From Sediminibacillus dalangtanensis (lineage in GTDB: Bacteria > Bacillota > Bacilli > Bacillales > Amphibacillaceae), in assembly GCF_017792025.1 (NCBI RefSeq), contig NZ_CP046956.1, positions 186,001 to 250,000 of the forward strand: a stretch of DNA of 64,000 bases, given 5' to 3'. The position numbers and the translations under genes were made by a program. Every line of letters begins with the position of its first letter. Within the stretch, counting starts at the first letter, position 1. Shown here piece after piece: positions 18,117 to 26,687 of the stretch. The notes below the pieces were generated by a model. That model was not told the origin of the DNA. It saw only the letters and a program-made list of their open reading frames with translations, and did not search any database.

Positions 18117-19601
18117 ATGAGTAATAGCCTGGTTATCAATGCCGACTTAAAGGAAGGAAAAATAAACAAGAATATCTATGGGCACTTTGCTGAACATTTG
18201 GGGAGATGTATTTATGAAGGTATCTGGGTTGGAGAAGAGTCCGAAATCCCCAATACGAATGGCATCCGTAATGATGTACTGCAAGCATTGAAGAATTTAA
18301 ACATCCCGGTGCTTCGCTGGCCTGGAGGCTGTTTTGCTGACGAGTATCATTGGAAAGATGGTGTCGGTCCGAGAGAGAAGCGGAAACGAATGGTCAATAC
18401 TCACTGGGGCGGTGTGGTTGAAAACAACCATTTCGGTACCCATGAGTTTATGATGCTATGCGATATGCTTGGAGCGGAACCATATATTTGCGGAAATGTT
18501 GGCAGCGGCACAGTGCAGGAAATGGCGGAATGGGTGGAATACATGACGTTTGATGGGGAATCCCCTATGGCTGACTGGCGCAGACAGAACGGGCGGGAGG
18601 AACCGTGGAAGCTACAATTCTTTGGTGTCGGAAATGAGAACTGGGGCTGCGGTGGCAATATGCGTCCCCAGTATTATGCAGATCTGTATCGCCGCTATCA
18701 AACGTATGCCCGGGATTATGGAGATAACAAGCTATTTAAGATTGCCGGCGGCGCTAACATAGACGATTACCATTGGACAGAGGTATTAATGAGAGAAGCT
18801 GCACCATTTATGGATGGGCTTAGCCTGCATTATTACACCATTCCAGGCGACTTCTGGAAAGGAAAGGGTTCTGCTGTAGATTTTACGGCCGATGAGTGGG
18901 ATACCACGTTAAGGAAGGCTTTGTATATGGAGGAGCTAATTACCAAACATGGCACAATCATGGACAAATACGATCCTGATAAACGGATCGGCCTGATTAT
19001 CGATGAGTGGGGAACCTGGTTTGATGTGGAGCCTGGTACAAACCCAGGTTATCTGTTTCAGCAGAATACAATTCGGGACGCACTGGTAGCAGGTGTCACG
19101 TTAAACATTTTTAACAATCACCAGGATAGGATACAAATGGCCAATATAGCACAGACAGTAAATGTTTTACAGGCAATGGTGTTAACAGAAGGCGCACAGA
19201 TGATCCTTACTCCGACTTATCATGTGTTTGACATGTATAAGAAACATCAAGATGCTGAAAAACTTTCTATCAACCTTAATTCAGACAGTATTGCAACTTC
19301 AGATCAACAGGTATACCAACAAGTAAGTGCTTCTGCTTCCATATCGGAAGAAGGGGAAGTACTTGTTACACTTTGTAATTTAGATCAGGAGAAACAAGCT
19401 CCCCTTCATCTTACGGTCCGCGGCATGTCGTTTGCAAAGGTAAACGGCAGAATTTTAACAGCAAATGAACCGAATGCCAGAAATACATTTGAACAACCGG
19501 ATTCTATTAAACCAGAAGAGTTTACGCAGTTTCAGCAGGATGAGGATATGCTGCACGTGGATCTTCCTTCTAAATCTATCGTGTCATTGACGATCAAGTA
19601 G
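18117..19601 (+). CDS. abf2: Second GH51 alpha-N-arabinofuranosidase (Abf2/Xsa-like)
   Basis: 494 residues, cytoplasmic. GH51 signatures are [13 protein letters not shown] near residue 70, acid/base Glu in [11 protein letters not shown] (about 173) and nucleophile Glu in [11 protein letters not shown] (about 293), with LSLHYYT between. It resembles B. subtilis Abf2 (XsaA), which prefers different linkages from AbfA, so the pair likely covers 1,5- backbone and 1,2/1,3- branch bonds; that division is inferred. ATG follows AAAGGAGGGG. It is clearly divergent from the first GH51, so the two are old paralogues and not a recent duplication. Confidence 0.94.
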   Translation: MSNSLVINADLKEGKINKNIYGHFAEHLGRCIYEGIWVGEESEIPNTNGIRNDVLQALKNLNIPVLRWPGGCFADEYHWKDGVGPREKRKRMVNTHWGGVVENNHFGTHEFMMLCDMLGAEPYICGNVGSGTVQEMAEWVEYMTFDGESPMADWRRQNGREEPWKLQFFGVGNENWGCGGNMRPQYYADLYRRYQTYARDYGDNKLFKIAGGANIDDYHWTEVLMREAAPFMDGLSLHYYTIPGDFWKGKGSAVDFTADEWDTTLRKALYMEELITKHGTIMDKYDPDKRIGLIIDEWGTWFDVEPGTNPGYLFQQNTIRDALVAGVTLNIFNNHQDRIQMANIAQTVNVLQAMVLTEGAQMILTPTYHVFDMYKKHQDAEKLSINLNSDSIATSDQQVYQQVSASASISEEGEVLVTLCNLDQEKQAPLHLTVRGMSFAKVNGRILTANEPNARNTFEQPDSIKPEEFTQFQQDEDMLHVDLPSKSIVSLTIK

Positions 19602-19639
19602 CCGAACGAGTGGAAAATTTTGTGAGAAGGAGCTGTAGG

Positions 19640-20875
19640 ATGAATATTTCACAAAACATATACAAGCTAGCTGACCAAGTCTCCGGAACAGCCATTGACT
19701 TGCCGGACATTCAGGTGTCCCGCTATGCGATAGAACAGGTTCCTGATTATGTTAAGGAAAATACGTATAAACAAACTGTACTTGTAGCCGATGAAAATAC
19801 AAAGTACGCTGCAGGTGAAAAACTGCAAAATCTTTTGACTGAAACAGGGGTCGACGCGAAATTAGTCCTTCTTCGGCCGAATAGGCATGGCCAGGTGATA
19901 GCTGATGAACAAACGATTGTCCAGCTATTATTGGAAACACCACCAAAAACGGAATTATTGATTGCGGTTGGATCAGGAACAATTCATGATATTGTTAGGT
20001 TTGTCGGTTTCAAAATGAACATACCCTTTCTATCTGTCCCGACAGCTGCATCTGTCGACGGGTTCACATCCAAAGGAGCTCCATTGATTTTACGCGGAGA
20101 GAAAAGAACGATTCAAACGGCTTTCCCTATTGCGGTGTTTGCTGATATAACAGTGTTGAAAGCAGCGCCTCGACAACTGACCGCTGCGGGGTTTGGAGAT
20201 ATAATCGGAAAGTATACATCCTTGTTGGATTGGGAAATCTCCGCACTCGTCGGCGGCGAGCCATACAATAAACTGGCTGCAGATATCACCAGGAAATCTT
20301 TAGTAACTTGCGTTGAAAACGTAGAAAAAATAGCCGCTGCGGATGAAGAGGGAGTTCGGATATTGACAGAAGCTCTCATAGAGTCGGGATTGGTCATGCT
20401 CTTATTGGATTTTTCCCGTCCCGCCTCAGGGGCTGAACATCATCTGTCCCATTACTGGGAAATGGATTTGTTAAAATCGGATAAACCGCAAATCTATCAT
20501 GGAGCGAAAGTGGGAGCAGCAACAGCAATTGTCACTGAATTATATAAACGATTTGCATCCTGCTATCAACCAGCCGGTGACCCTGGCAAGGGGACAATTA
20601 GTGACAAAATCGAAAAGCTATATAAAAATTGGAGTTACATTGAAAAAGCAATCGAAGCGTTGCCTGATCCTTCTTCTATAATACAACTGTTGCGAAAAGT
20701 GGGTGGTCCTGGCGTTCCAGGAGAATTAGGGATTCCGGAACGGCTTGTCGAGCAAAGCTTAAATGAGGCCTACCAATTGAGGGACCGTTGGACCGGCCTG
20801 CGCTTGATAAATATGATTAAAAAAGAACCGTTAAATTACCCCTTATCGGAAATGTGTTGGCCGGATGAGTTGTAA
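19640..20875 (+). CDS. egsA: sn-Glycerol-1-phosphate dehydrogenase EgsA/AraM
   Basis: Reduces DHAP to glycerol-1-phosphate, the precursor of heptaprenylglyceryl phosphate ether lipids in Bacillus; 411 residues. The dehydroquinate synthase-like fold shows AVGSGTIHDIVRFVG near residue 115 and PTAASVDGFTSKGAPL near 140. Metal ligands are likely the Asp in AAGFGDIIGKYTSLLDW and the His residues of GAEHHLSHYWEM and IYHGAKVG. The gene name araM comes from its place in arabinose operons, as here. ATG 19640 follows AGAAGGAG. The 3' end overlaps the next small gene. Confidence 0.93.
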   Translation: MNISQNIYKLADQVSGTAIDLPDIQVSRYAIEQVPDYVKENTYKQTVLVADENTKYAAGEKLQNLLTETGVDAKLVLLRPNRHGQVIADEQTIVQLLLETPPKTELLIAVGSGTIHDIVRFVGFKMNIPFLSVPTAASVDGFTSKGAPLILRGEKRTIQTAFPIAVFADITVLKAAPRQLTAAGFGDIIGKYTSLLDWEISALVGGEPYNKLAADITRKSLVTCVENVEKIAAADEEGVRILTEALIESGLVMLLLDFSRPASGAEHHLSHYWEMDLLKSDKPQIYHGAKVGAATAIVTELYKRFASCYQPAGDPGKGTISDKIEKLYKNWSYIEKAIEALPDPSSIIQLLRKVGGPGVPGELGIPERLVEQSLNEAYQLRDRWTGLRLINMIKKEPLNYPLSEMCWPDEL

Positions 20876-21110
20876 AGGCTGTATGCAGATAGTGGATACT
20901 ACTGATGAAGTGAAACAACTTGTCGCTGAACAACTGAAATTAGAAACAAATTTAGTAAGTGACAGCGAATATGAAGACAGACTGAAAATTTGTAAGGACT
21001 GTCCGTCATTGTCAAGTGATATAACTTGTATGCACTGCGGATGTTATATACACTTTCGGACAAGATTAAAAGATAAAAGCTGTCCTCACCCTTCTGGCGC
21101 TAAATGGTAA
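20865..21110 (+). CDS. Small Cys-rich (zinc-ribbon-like) protein coupled to egsA, DUF6171-like
   Basis: An 81-residue protein with eight Cys in CxxC-like pairs: CKGCM at the N-terminus, CKDC near residue 45, CMHCGC near 58 and a final KSCPHP. The pattern suggests zinc binding and resembles small proteins classed as DUF6171; that family call is tentative. The ATG overlaps the last 11 nt of egsA, so translation is probably coupled. Function unknown. It ends the arabinan gene set and is followed by a terminator. Confidence 0.75.
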   Translation: MSCKGCMQIVDTTDEVKQLVAEQLKLETNLVSDSEYEDRLKICKDCPSLSSDITCMHCGCYIHFRTRLKDKSCPHPSGAKW

Positions 21111-21119
21111 GCTCGTGCA

Positions 21120-21158
21120 AGAAACCTTATCCGTTATATTGGATAGGTTTCTTTTTTT
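21120..21158 (+). terminator. Terminator closing the arabinan cluster
   Basis: GAAACCTTATCC/GGATAGGTTTC hairpin followed by seven or more T. Confidence 0.85.
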
Positions 21159-21258
21159 GTAAATTCAAAAACAGATTGTTCATAGCTTTACAAATACCAG
21201 GTTAGTAGCTATGATTAGATACTATAATTTTATTGATCAATCGGGAGTGTGACACAGT

Positions 21259-22437
21259 GTGAAAAATTTTGAGCAATCGGATTTATTGAATAGACTGCCT
21301 GATCAGTTTTTTGCCAATCTAGTGGCAAAAGTGAAAGGCTTGGTTGAAGAAGGACACGATGTAATTAATTTGGGGCAGGGAAACCCGGATTTGCCGACAC
21401 CTGATGCCATTGTAAAAGAATTGCAGGCCGCGGCGGAAAATCCGGCTTATCATAAATATTCGCCATTTCGTGGCTTTTCGTTTTTAAAGCAGGCTGCAGC
21501 AGATTTTTATAAACGGGAATACCATGTAGACCTGGATCCGGATTCGGAGGTTGCTGTTTTATTCGGTGCAAAAACAGGGCTTGTAGAATTAAGTCAATGC
21601 CTGCTTAATCCAGGGGACCTCGCATTGCTCCCTGATCCCGGCTACCCGGATTACATGTCGGGTATCGCTTTGGCGAATGCTGAAACGTACTTGATGCCAT
21701 TACTGAAAAGCAATGCATTTCTGCCAGACTATCAATCCATTAATCCGGAACAGTGGGAAAGAGCCAAACTGCTGTTTTTGAATTATCCTAATAACCCGAC
21801 TTCTGCTGTAGCGGACAAGTCTTTTTTTGATGAAACGATTGCGATGGCAAATAAGCATAATGTGTGTGTCATCCACGATTTCGCTTACGGGGCACTGGGG
21901 TTTGACGGAGAGAAGCCGCAAAGCTTTCTCCAGTCTGAGGGTGCCAAGGAAGTCGGTGTGGAAATTTATACGCTTTCCAAAACCTATAACATGGCAGGTT
22001 GGAGAGTGGCTTTTGCAGTCGGAAACCGCTCGGTAATCGAAAGCATCAACCTGTTGCAGGACCATATGTATGTCAGCTTGTTCGGTGGAATTCAGCATGC
22101 CGCTGCCAAGGCGCTTACTGGAGACCAGACAGCAGTGTCTCAACTGGTGCAAACCTATCAAAATAGAAGAGATCGATTTATTGATCGATTAAATGAAATC
22201 GGTTGGAAGGTAGAAAAGCCGAAAGGAACTTTCTTCGCCTGGCTGCCGGTGCCAGATGGCTTCACCTCTGAATCTTTTGCCGATTTATTACTGGAAAAAG
22301 CCCATGTGGCGGTGGCACCGGGTAACGGATTCGGGGAGAATGGCGCAGGCTATATACGTGTTGGCTTGTTGGACAAGGAAGAACGCTTGGAGGAAGCAGC
22401 AGATAGGATAGCGGCATTGGGGCTATTTGATAAGTAG
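21259..22437 (+). CDS. mtnE: Methionine-salvage aminotransferase MtnE
   Basis: PLP-dependent class I aminotransferase, 392 residues. It converts 2-oxo-4-methylthiobutyrate to methionine. The PLP lysine lies in IYTLSKTYNMAGWRVAF (about residue 238), with LNYPNNPTSA and the Arg of GYIRVGLL as substrate contacts. The N-terminus (LPDQFFANLV, INLGQGNPDLPTPD) and EVAVLFGAKTGLVEL agree closely with B. subtilis MtnE (YkrV). GTG 21259 follows GGGAGTG. No S-box is seen in the 150 nt upstream, although its partner mtnU at 7458 is under one. Confidence 0.92.
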   Translation: MKNFEQSDLLNRLPDQFFANLVAKVKGLVEEGHDVINLGQGNPDLPTPDAIVKELQAAAENPAYHKYSPFRGFSFLKQAAADFYKREYHVDLDPDSEVAVLFGAKTGLVELSQCLLNPGDLALLPDPGYPDYMSGIALANAETYLMPLLKSNAFLPDYQSINPEQWERAKLLFLNYPNNPTSAVADKSFFDETIAMANKHNVCVIHDFAYGALGFDGEKPQSFLQSEGAKEVGVEIYTLSKTYNMAGWRVAFAVGNRSVIESINLLQDHMYVSLFGGIQHAAAKALTGDQTAVSQLVQTYQNRRDRFIDRLNEIGWKVEKPKGTFFAWLPVPDGFTSESFADLLLEKAHVAVAPGNGFGENGAGYIRVGLLDKEERLEEAADRIAALGLFDK

Positions 22438-22445
22438 GAGTGAAA

Positions 22446-22506
22446 AGGGCTGCCACCATAAGTATCTGGATTGATGACTTATGAGGGCAGCCTCTTAATT
22501 TTTTTA
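22446..22506 (+). terminator. Terminator after mtnE
   Basis: GGCTGCC-CATAAGT and ACTTATG-GGCAGCC arms followed by TCTTAATTTTTTT. Confidence 0.85.
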
Positions 22507-22562
22507 TCATAATGGGGTCCCCGAACTGGTTGATGAAGCTGCTTGTGCTCTTCTACAATTAG

Positions 22563-23687
22563 TCAGCTGACCGCACAGCGGTTAGGGCCTGCTTCCATCA
22601 CCTGCTGCTGCTGTGGTTCAGGCTGGACGAGACCTAAATTAGCTTGCCTGATTTCCTGATAGCTGTTTGGCTGTGGCGGCAGGTTTTCTGTAACCAATTC
22701 GATAAACCGTTCCTGCGGGGAAACATTCAGTCGCTGATTGTTTGTGTATAACGCTTGTAATGTACTCAGGACCTTGCCGTTATTTGTCAATTCCTCACTG
22801 CTGCTGAAATGAGTCGGCAGTACCACCAAGTCTTGAGAAAGAGAAGGGAAGCGATCATACAACGTGTTATGCAGATATTTCGCCCACTCGTCTGCTTTTC
22901 CTGCTAAATCCGGTCGACCGATCGATTGGACAAATAGCGTATCACCCGTCAGCAGATACTCCTCATCCACTAGGAAGCTTGTACTTCCCAATGTATGACC
23001 TGGGGAAGCTAAGATGGTAACAGCCTGCTGATTGTCTCCCAAAGCAATGGGCATGCCATCTTCGAGTGGAGTATAAGCAAACGAAGCCCCTTCATCATCT
23101 TCTGGCGGGAACCAATACATAGCCCCGGCAGCTTCCGCTAGATTCTTTCCTCCTGATAGATGATCTGCGTGAAGATGGGTGTCGGCTACATGCTTAATTG
23201 TCCACCCATGCTTGTCTGCAAAGGCTTGATAAACTTCCGTAAATCGGCTCGGATCAATTACCATGGCCTCATTATCGATGACTATCATATAAGACAGACA
23301 GCCTTTTCCCAGCCGGATGAATTGATAAATACTTCCTCCGCTTGCGAGAGTTCCTGCCTTTACCGGTTCCAAATGTTCTCCCCAGCCGGTTATGCCGCCG
23401 ATCAAGTATGTAACGTTATGCATGCCTTCTCTTTTCAGAAGACCTGTGGCTGTCTGGGCGGATATGCCTCTGTAGCAAACGATGTAGACTGGACGATCTT
23501 GGGGAAGCTGCTGCTTGGTTTCAGCTGGAGCTGTCTTTATTTCTGCCAGCGGTATGTTGATGCTTTCTACGTTCCTGCCTTCAATTTTCCAATCTTGGTA
23601 ATCTTCCCGCCTGCGGATATCCAAAATAAAAATATCCTCGTGATGTAACACACGATTGGCAAGCTCTTTTACAGTCAATGGATCCAT
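22563..23687 (-). CDS. Rhodanese-MBL fusion (persulfide dioxygenase-like)
   Basis: A 374-residue two-domain sulfur enzyme. Residues 1-95 form a rhodanese domain with active Cys in VYIVCYRGISAQ. Residues 115-325 are a metallo-beta-lactamase domain of the ETHE1/CstB kind, with THLHADHLSGG, SPGHTLGS and LLTGDTLFV metal motifs. Such fusions oxidise low-molecular-weight persulfides and transfer sulfane sulfur. The order here (rhodanese first) differs from CstB, where the MBL domain comes first. ATG 23687 follows GGAGGAGGAG. The C-terminus is Gln-rich and ends CAVS. Confidence 0.87.
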   Translation of the reverse strand: MDPLTVKELANRVLHHEDIFILDIRRREDYQDWKIEGRNVESINIPLAEIKTAPAETKQQLPQDRPVYIVCYRGISAQTATGLLKREGMHNVTYLIGGITGWGEHLEPVKAGTLASGGSIYQFIRLGKGCLSYMIVIDNEAMVIDPSRFTEVYQAFADKHGWTIKHVADTHLHADHLSGGKNLAEAAGAMYWFPPEDDEGASFAYTPLEDGMPIALGDNQQAVTILASPGHTLGSTSFLVDEEYLLTGDTLFVQSIGRPDLAGKADEWAKYLHNTLYDRFPSLSQDLVVLPTHFSSSEELTNNGKVLSTLQALYTNNQRLNVSPQERFIELVTENLPPQPNSYQEIRQANLGLVQPEPQQQQVMEAGPNRCAVS

Positions 23688-23968
23688 ATTCCGATCTCCT
23701 CCTCCTTTTTTCAACCAGTATAACAAACTGTGATTCCAGTTGATAATATATATGCAAGTACCCCCGATTGGTTGTAAAGAAACGAAAAAAAGCCATACAG
23801 TCTCAGATTATATGGGATGGCTGCTCTCGAGATTCAATAATAAGGCACAGCCCGAAGCTAGCTGAAAAAAGGTGACAGAGTGCTCTCAGCTTATCTGATG
23901 AACTCTAACCAACTATCACGGAAAAATGCCCATAGGATTTTTGGTGGAACCAGACTTCTATCAGCGAA

Positions 23969-24074
23969 GGAAATACACGTAGACTCCCGCGGGAGGAAAG
24001 GCCTAGGGGAGACCCCGGAGAGCGTTAGCTCGAGGAGGCTCACCAGCCGCCCGCGGAAAGCGTAGTGTATTTCC
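23969..24074. repeat. Palindromic repeat family C, full copy
   Basis: Perfect 10-bp terminal inverted repeats, GGAAATACAC and GTGTATTTCC, enclose a GC-rich core. Read on the minus strand, the core carries CGCTTTCCGCGGGC, GCCTCCTCG, GGGGTCTC and CCCGCGGGAGTCT. It occupies most of the 440-nt gap between the MBL gene and the tatD-like gene; nothing else was recognised there. Confidence 0.85.
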
Positions 24075-24129
24075 GTAGCGCAGGATGTAGAACCAATATA
24101 AGAAGTCTGGGGAAGTCTAAAATAAATTA

Positions 24130-24903
24130 TCATAGCTGATAAAAATCTTTTGTGTTAGCAACTAGCTGATGGTAGACCGCTTCAACTGGAAGTCGCTTCA
24201 ATTCAGCGATTTTGGCAACACTGGCGTGGATCATCTTCGGGTGCGTCATCAATCCATGGAACGGTCCTTCAAATGGCCAGGGCCCATCTGTTTCAACCAT
24301 CAATGAAGTGAGGGGAATTTGCCGAATCAACCGCTGTATTTCCGATTCATACAAACAGTCTGGCGTAACGGAAAGCATATATCCGTTTCCGACTATACGT
24401 CGGACGGTGCTTTTGTCCCCTTTAAACCAGTGAAAATGAGCTTGGCGAATTGAATGCTTTTCCAATAGTTCACAGACAATTGGGGCATCTTCATATATAG
24501 CGTGTAAGACCACTGGTTTATTCCAGTTTCCTGCATGGATGATCATTGTTTCTAATAGTTGCTTATAGGGTTCGATGCTTATTGTCGGATCCTCTTTGCG
24601 CATGTAGTAAGGCAAGCCGACCTCCCCTACTGCTTTCATGTCAGTGTGATGCTGTTCCATAAAGCCTACCAATTCATATAGTTCTTCAGCTGTCGGAAGC
24701 TGCTGTTCGGGGTGGTACCCAAAAGCAGGTTGGATACGCTTATCGACTTTGGCAAGCTGCCATGTCTGTTTAGCCGAAGAAAGATGGTTTGATACTGCAA
24801 CCAACCCCTCTATATGATACTCGTCCAGCTCCTGCAACAACTGTCGCTGTTGTGTATTTGTGTACATATCAAGGTGTATATGGGCATCGATCACTTGCTT
24901 CAT
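24130..24903 (-). CDS. TatD-like metal hydrolase in the pyrimidine-uptake operon
   Basis: A 257-residue TIM-barrel amidohydrolase of the TatD group. Probable metal ligands are all present: HIHLD near the N-terminus, Glu in AVGEVGLPYY, His in VVLHAIYEDA, His in AHFHWFKGD and Asp in MVETDGPW. Typical TatD reads GEIGLDYY and HCFSG, so this is a divergent member. The ATG overlaps the stop of the ABC ATPase gene (ATGA), making it the last of five coupled genes under a TPP riboswitch. A role in breaking down or deformylating an imported pyrimidine is therefore possible, but this is inference; DNase activity is the textbook alternative. Confidence 0.85.
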   Translation of the reverse strand: MKQVIDAHIHLDMYTNTQQRQLLQELDEYHIEGLVAVSNHLSSAKQTWQLAKVDKRIQPAFGYHPEQQLPTAEELYELVGFMEQHHTDMKAVGEVGLPYYMRKEDPTISIEPYKQLLETMIIHAGNWNKPVVLHAIYEDAPIVCELLEKHSIRQAHFHWFKGDKSTVRRIVGNGYMLSVTPDCLYESEIQRLIRQIPLTSLMVETDGPWPFEGPFHGLMTHPKMIHASVAKIAELKRLPVEAVYHQLVANTKDFYQL

Positions 24904-25637
24904 GCCATCACTCGCAGTTCCTGGTAAATTGTTTTTTTCCACTCTAAGAAATCTTGGGATAAAACCATGGATTCCTTGCGCGGGCGGGGAAAAGGAATCG
25001 TGAAATCTGCCTTTACCCGGGCTGGACCACTGGATAAGACAATTACCCGGTCCGAAAGGAATAGTGCTTCTTCAATATTATGGGTGACAAACAGGATGGA
25101 GCGTCGGTGCTCCTCCCACATAGAAAGCAGCCATTGCTGCATGTCCAATCGGGTAAACTCATCCAATGCCGAAAAAGGTTCATCCAGACACATTAGCGGC
25201 TGAGGGCTCAACATGCTGCGTATAAAGGCAGCACGCTGCTTCATCCCGCCTGACAGGTAATCAGGATAAGCATCTTCGTATCCTGCCAGCCCAGCTTTTG
25301 CCATCATATTGATCGCTTCGCTCCGATTTTTCTCCCCTATGATTTCTACGCCGAGCATGATATTCTCCAAGACAGTGCGCCAGGGCAGCAAAGAAGGGGA
25401 CTGCGGCATGTAACTGATTGCTCCTCTTTTTCCATTCACCCGCTTGCCATCCAAGTAAATGTCGCCGCTATCCGGTTCCAGCAATCCGCCAATCAAATGA
25501 AACAAAGTGCTTTTACCGCTTCCGGAAGGACCGACAATCGAGACAAATTCGGCATCAGAAACAGACAAGGAAACGTTCTCCAATACTTGTCTGCCACCGA
25601 ATGATTTGGAAATATCGATAAGTGATAATTCAGCCAT
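24900..25637 (-). CDS. thiZ: ABC ATPase of thiamine-pyrimidine importer (ThiZ-like)
   Basis: ATP-binding subunit of the nitrate/taurine/HMP importer family, 245 residues. It has Walker A GPSGSGKST near residue 36, YMPQSPSLLPW Q-loop near 75, signature YLSGGMKQR near 125, Walker B MCLDEPFSALDE near 150 and THNIEEAL H-loop. Like ThiZ, it would power uptake of formylaminopyrimidine-type HMP precursors. Its start overlaps the permease stop and its stop overlaps the TatD-like gene. Confidence 0.88.
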   Translation of the reverse strand: MAELSLIDISKSFGGRQVLENVSLSVSDAEFVSIVGPSGSGKSTLFHLIGGLLEPDSGDIYLDGKRVNGKRGAISYMPQSPSLLPWRTVLENIMLGVEIIGEKNRSEAINMMAKAGLAGYEDAYPDYLSGGMKQRAAFIRSMLSPQPLMCLDEPFSALDEFTRLDMQQWLLSMWEEHRRSILFVTHNIEEALFLSDRVIVLSSGPARVKADFTIPFPRPRKESMVLSQDFLEWKKTIYQELRVMA

Positions 25638-26397
25638 GCTGTTCAGCCCCTTTCTTTTTCCAGCGGATGACTCGTTTTTCTATGGTGATAATGACGACAA
25701 AAAAAAGAAGGCACAACACCATGATAAAAAAGATCGCGACAAAAACCCTATCGGTCCTGAACGATGAAGATGCTAAGGTCATGTACACTCCGATTCCTTG
25801 TTGTGCACCGAGCCACTCGGATATCACGGCTCCCATTACGCTGTAGGTAGCGGAAATCTTAAGGCCGGAAAACAACGATGGAAGGGCGGTAGGCCATTCC
25901 AGTTTCCAAAATATTTGCCGTTTGTCTGCCCCGGCCATTTTTAAGTAATGGAGCAGCTCCGGACTTGTTTGACGGAAACCATCCAATGTAGCAACGGCAA
26001 TCGGAAAAAAGCAGACCAACGTAATGATGATCAGCTTGGGAAGAATGCCGAATCCGAACCAGATAACCAACAACGGGGCAAGGACGATGATTGGAATGTT
26101 TTGCGAGAGAATCATCAACGGATAAACAGTTTCTCTCAGTTTAGGAAGCAAATGCAGACAGACAGAAGCTGTAATCCCGATACTGGTACCAAGGAGAAAT
26201 CCGATCAGGGTCAGCTTGATAGTCGAGAACAAATGCAGCTTGTAATCCCCCCATCCTGCGACTGCCTCCTGCCATATTTGTGACGGTGTCGGCAGCAGCC
26301 AGGAGGGTATTTCCGCAGCTCTGCCTGCTGTCTCCCAAATCACCAATAAAAGCAGGATGGCTATAACCGGGCGCCATCCTGTCTTTAATTGTTTCAT
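25630..26397 (-). CDS. thiX: ABC permease of thiamine-pyrimidine importer (ThiX-like)
   Basis: Inner-membrane permease of the SsuC/TauC/ThiX type, 255 residues and about six membrane segments. The EAA-like loop (YLKMAGADKRQIFWKLEWPTALP) near residue 150 docks the ATPase. It overlaps its upstream neighbour (MTH1187-family gene) by ATGA and the ATPase gene by 8 nt. Confidence 0.88.
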   Translation of the reverse strand: MKQLKTGWRPVIAILLLLVIWETAGRAAEIPSWLLPTPSQIWQEAVAGWGDYKLHLFSTIKLTLIGFLLGTSIGITASVCLHLLPKLRETVYPLMILSQNIPIIVLAPLLVIWFGFGILPKLIIITLVCFFPIAVATLDGFRQTSPELLHYLKMAGADKRQIFWKLEWPTALPSLFSGLKISATYSVMGAVISEWLGAQQGIGVYMTLASSSFRTDRVFVAIFFIMVLCLLFFVVIITIEKRVIRWKKKGAEQHG

Positions 26398-26687
26398 TTA
26401 CGGTATTTCTCCGTCAGTTTATCCATGGAAGCGCCGTCGGGCTGGTAAAGAATTTTTACTTGGGAAATGACATTAAGGCTCCCCAGCTCGATCATCCGTT
26501 TGTTCATTTTTTCGATAACAGCAAACAGCTCGGTTAAATCTCCCTCCATCGTCGTTTCCAGCGGGTTTACCTGATAACGTACCCCGGATTCCTCGATTAC
26601 CGCGATTGCTTCATCTACATAAGGAATGACATCTTCGCCGTTTTTGGTTTTTGGGATAATTTGAATACTTACCAGTGAATCACTCAT
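26394..26687 (-). CDS. MTH1187/YkoF family thiamine-binding protein
   Basis: A 97-residue protein of the DUF77/MTH1187 family (ferredoxin-like fold; the related YkoF binds HMP/thiamine). The pattern VSIQIIPKT, VIPYVDEAIAVIEESGVRYQVNPLETTMEGD and VISQVKILY is typical. It is encoded between the binding protein and the permease and overlaps both, so it probably binds a thiamine-related ligand for this operon. No membrane segment or signal peptide is seen. Confidence 0.88.
   Translation of the reverse strand: MSDSLVSIQIIPKTKNGEDVIPYVDEAIAVIEESGVRYQVNPLETTMEGDLTELFAVIEKMNKRMIELGSLNVISQVKILYQPDGASMDKLTEKYRK

Noticed and set aside
23969-24074. Possible CRISPR or IS end because of terminal inverted repeats
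   Set aside because: No spacer-repeat periodicity and no transposase; related copies elsewhere show it is an intergenic repeat family.
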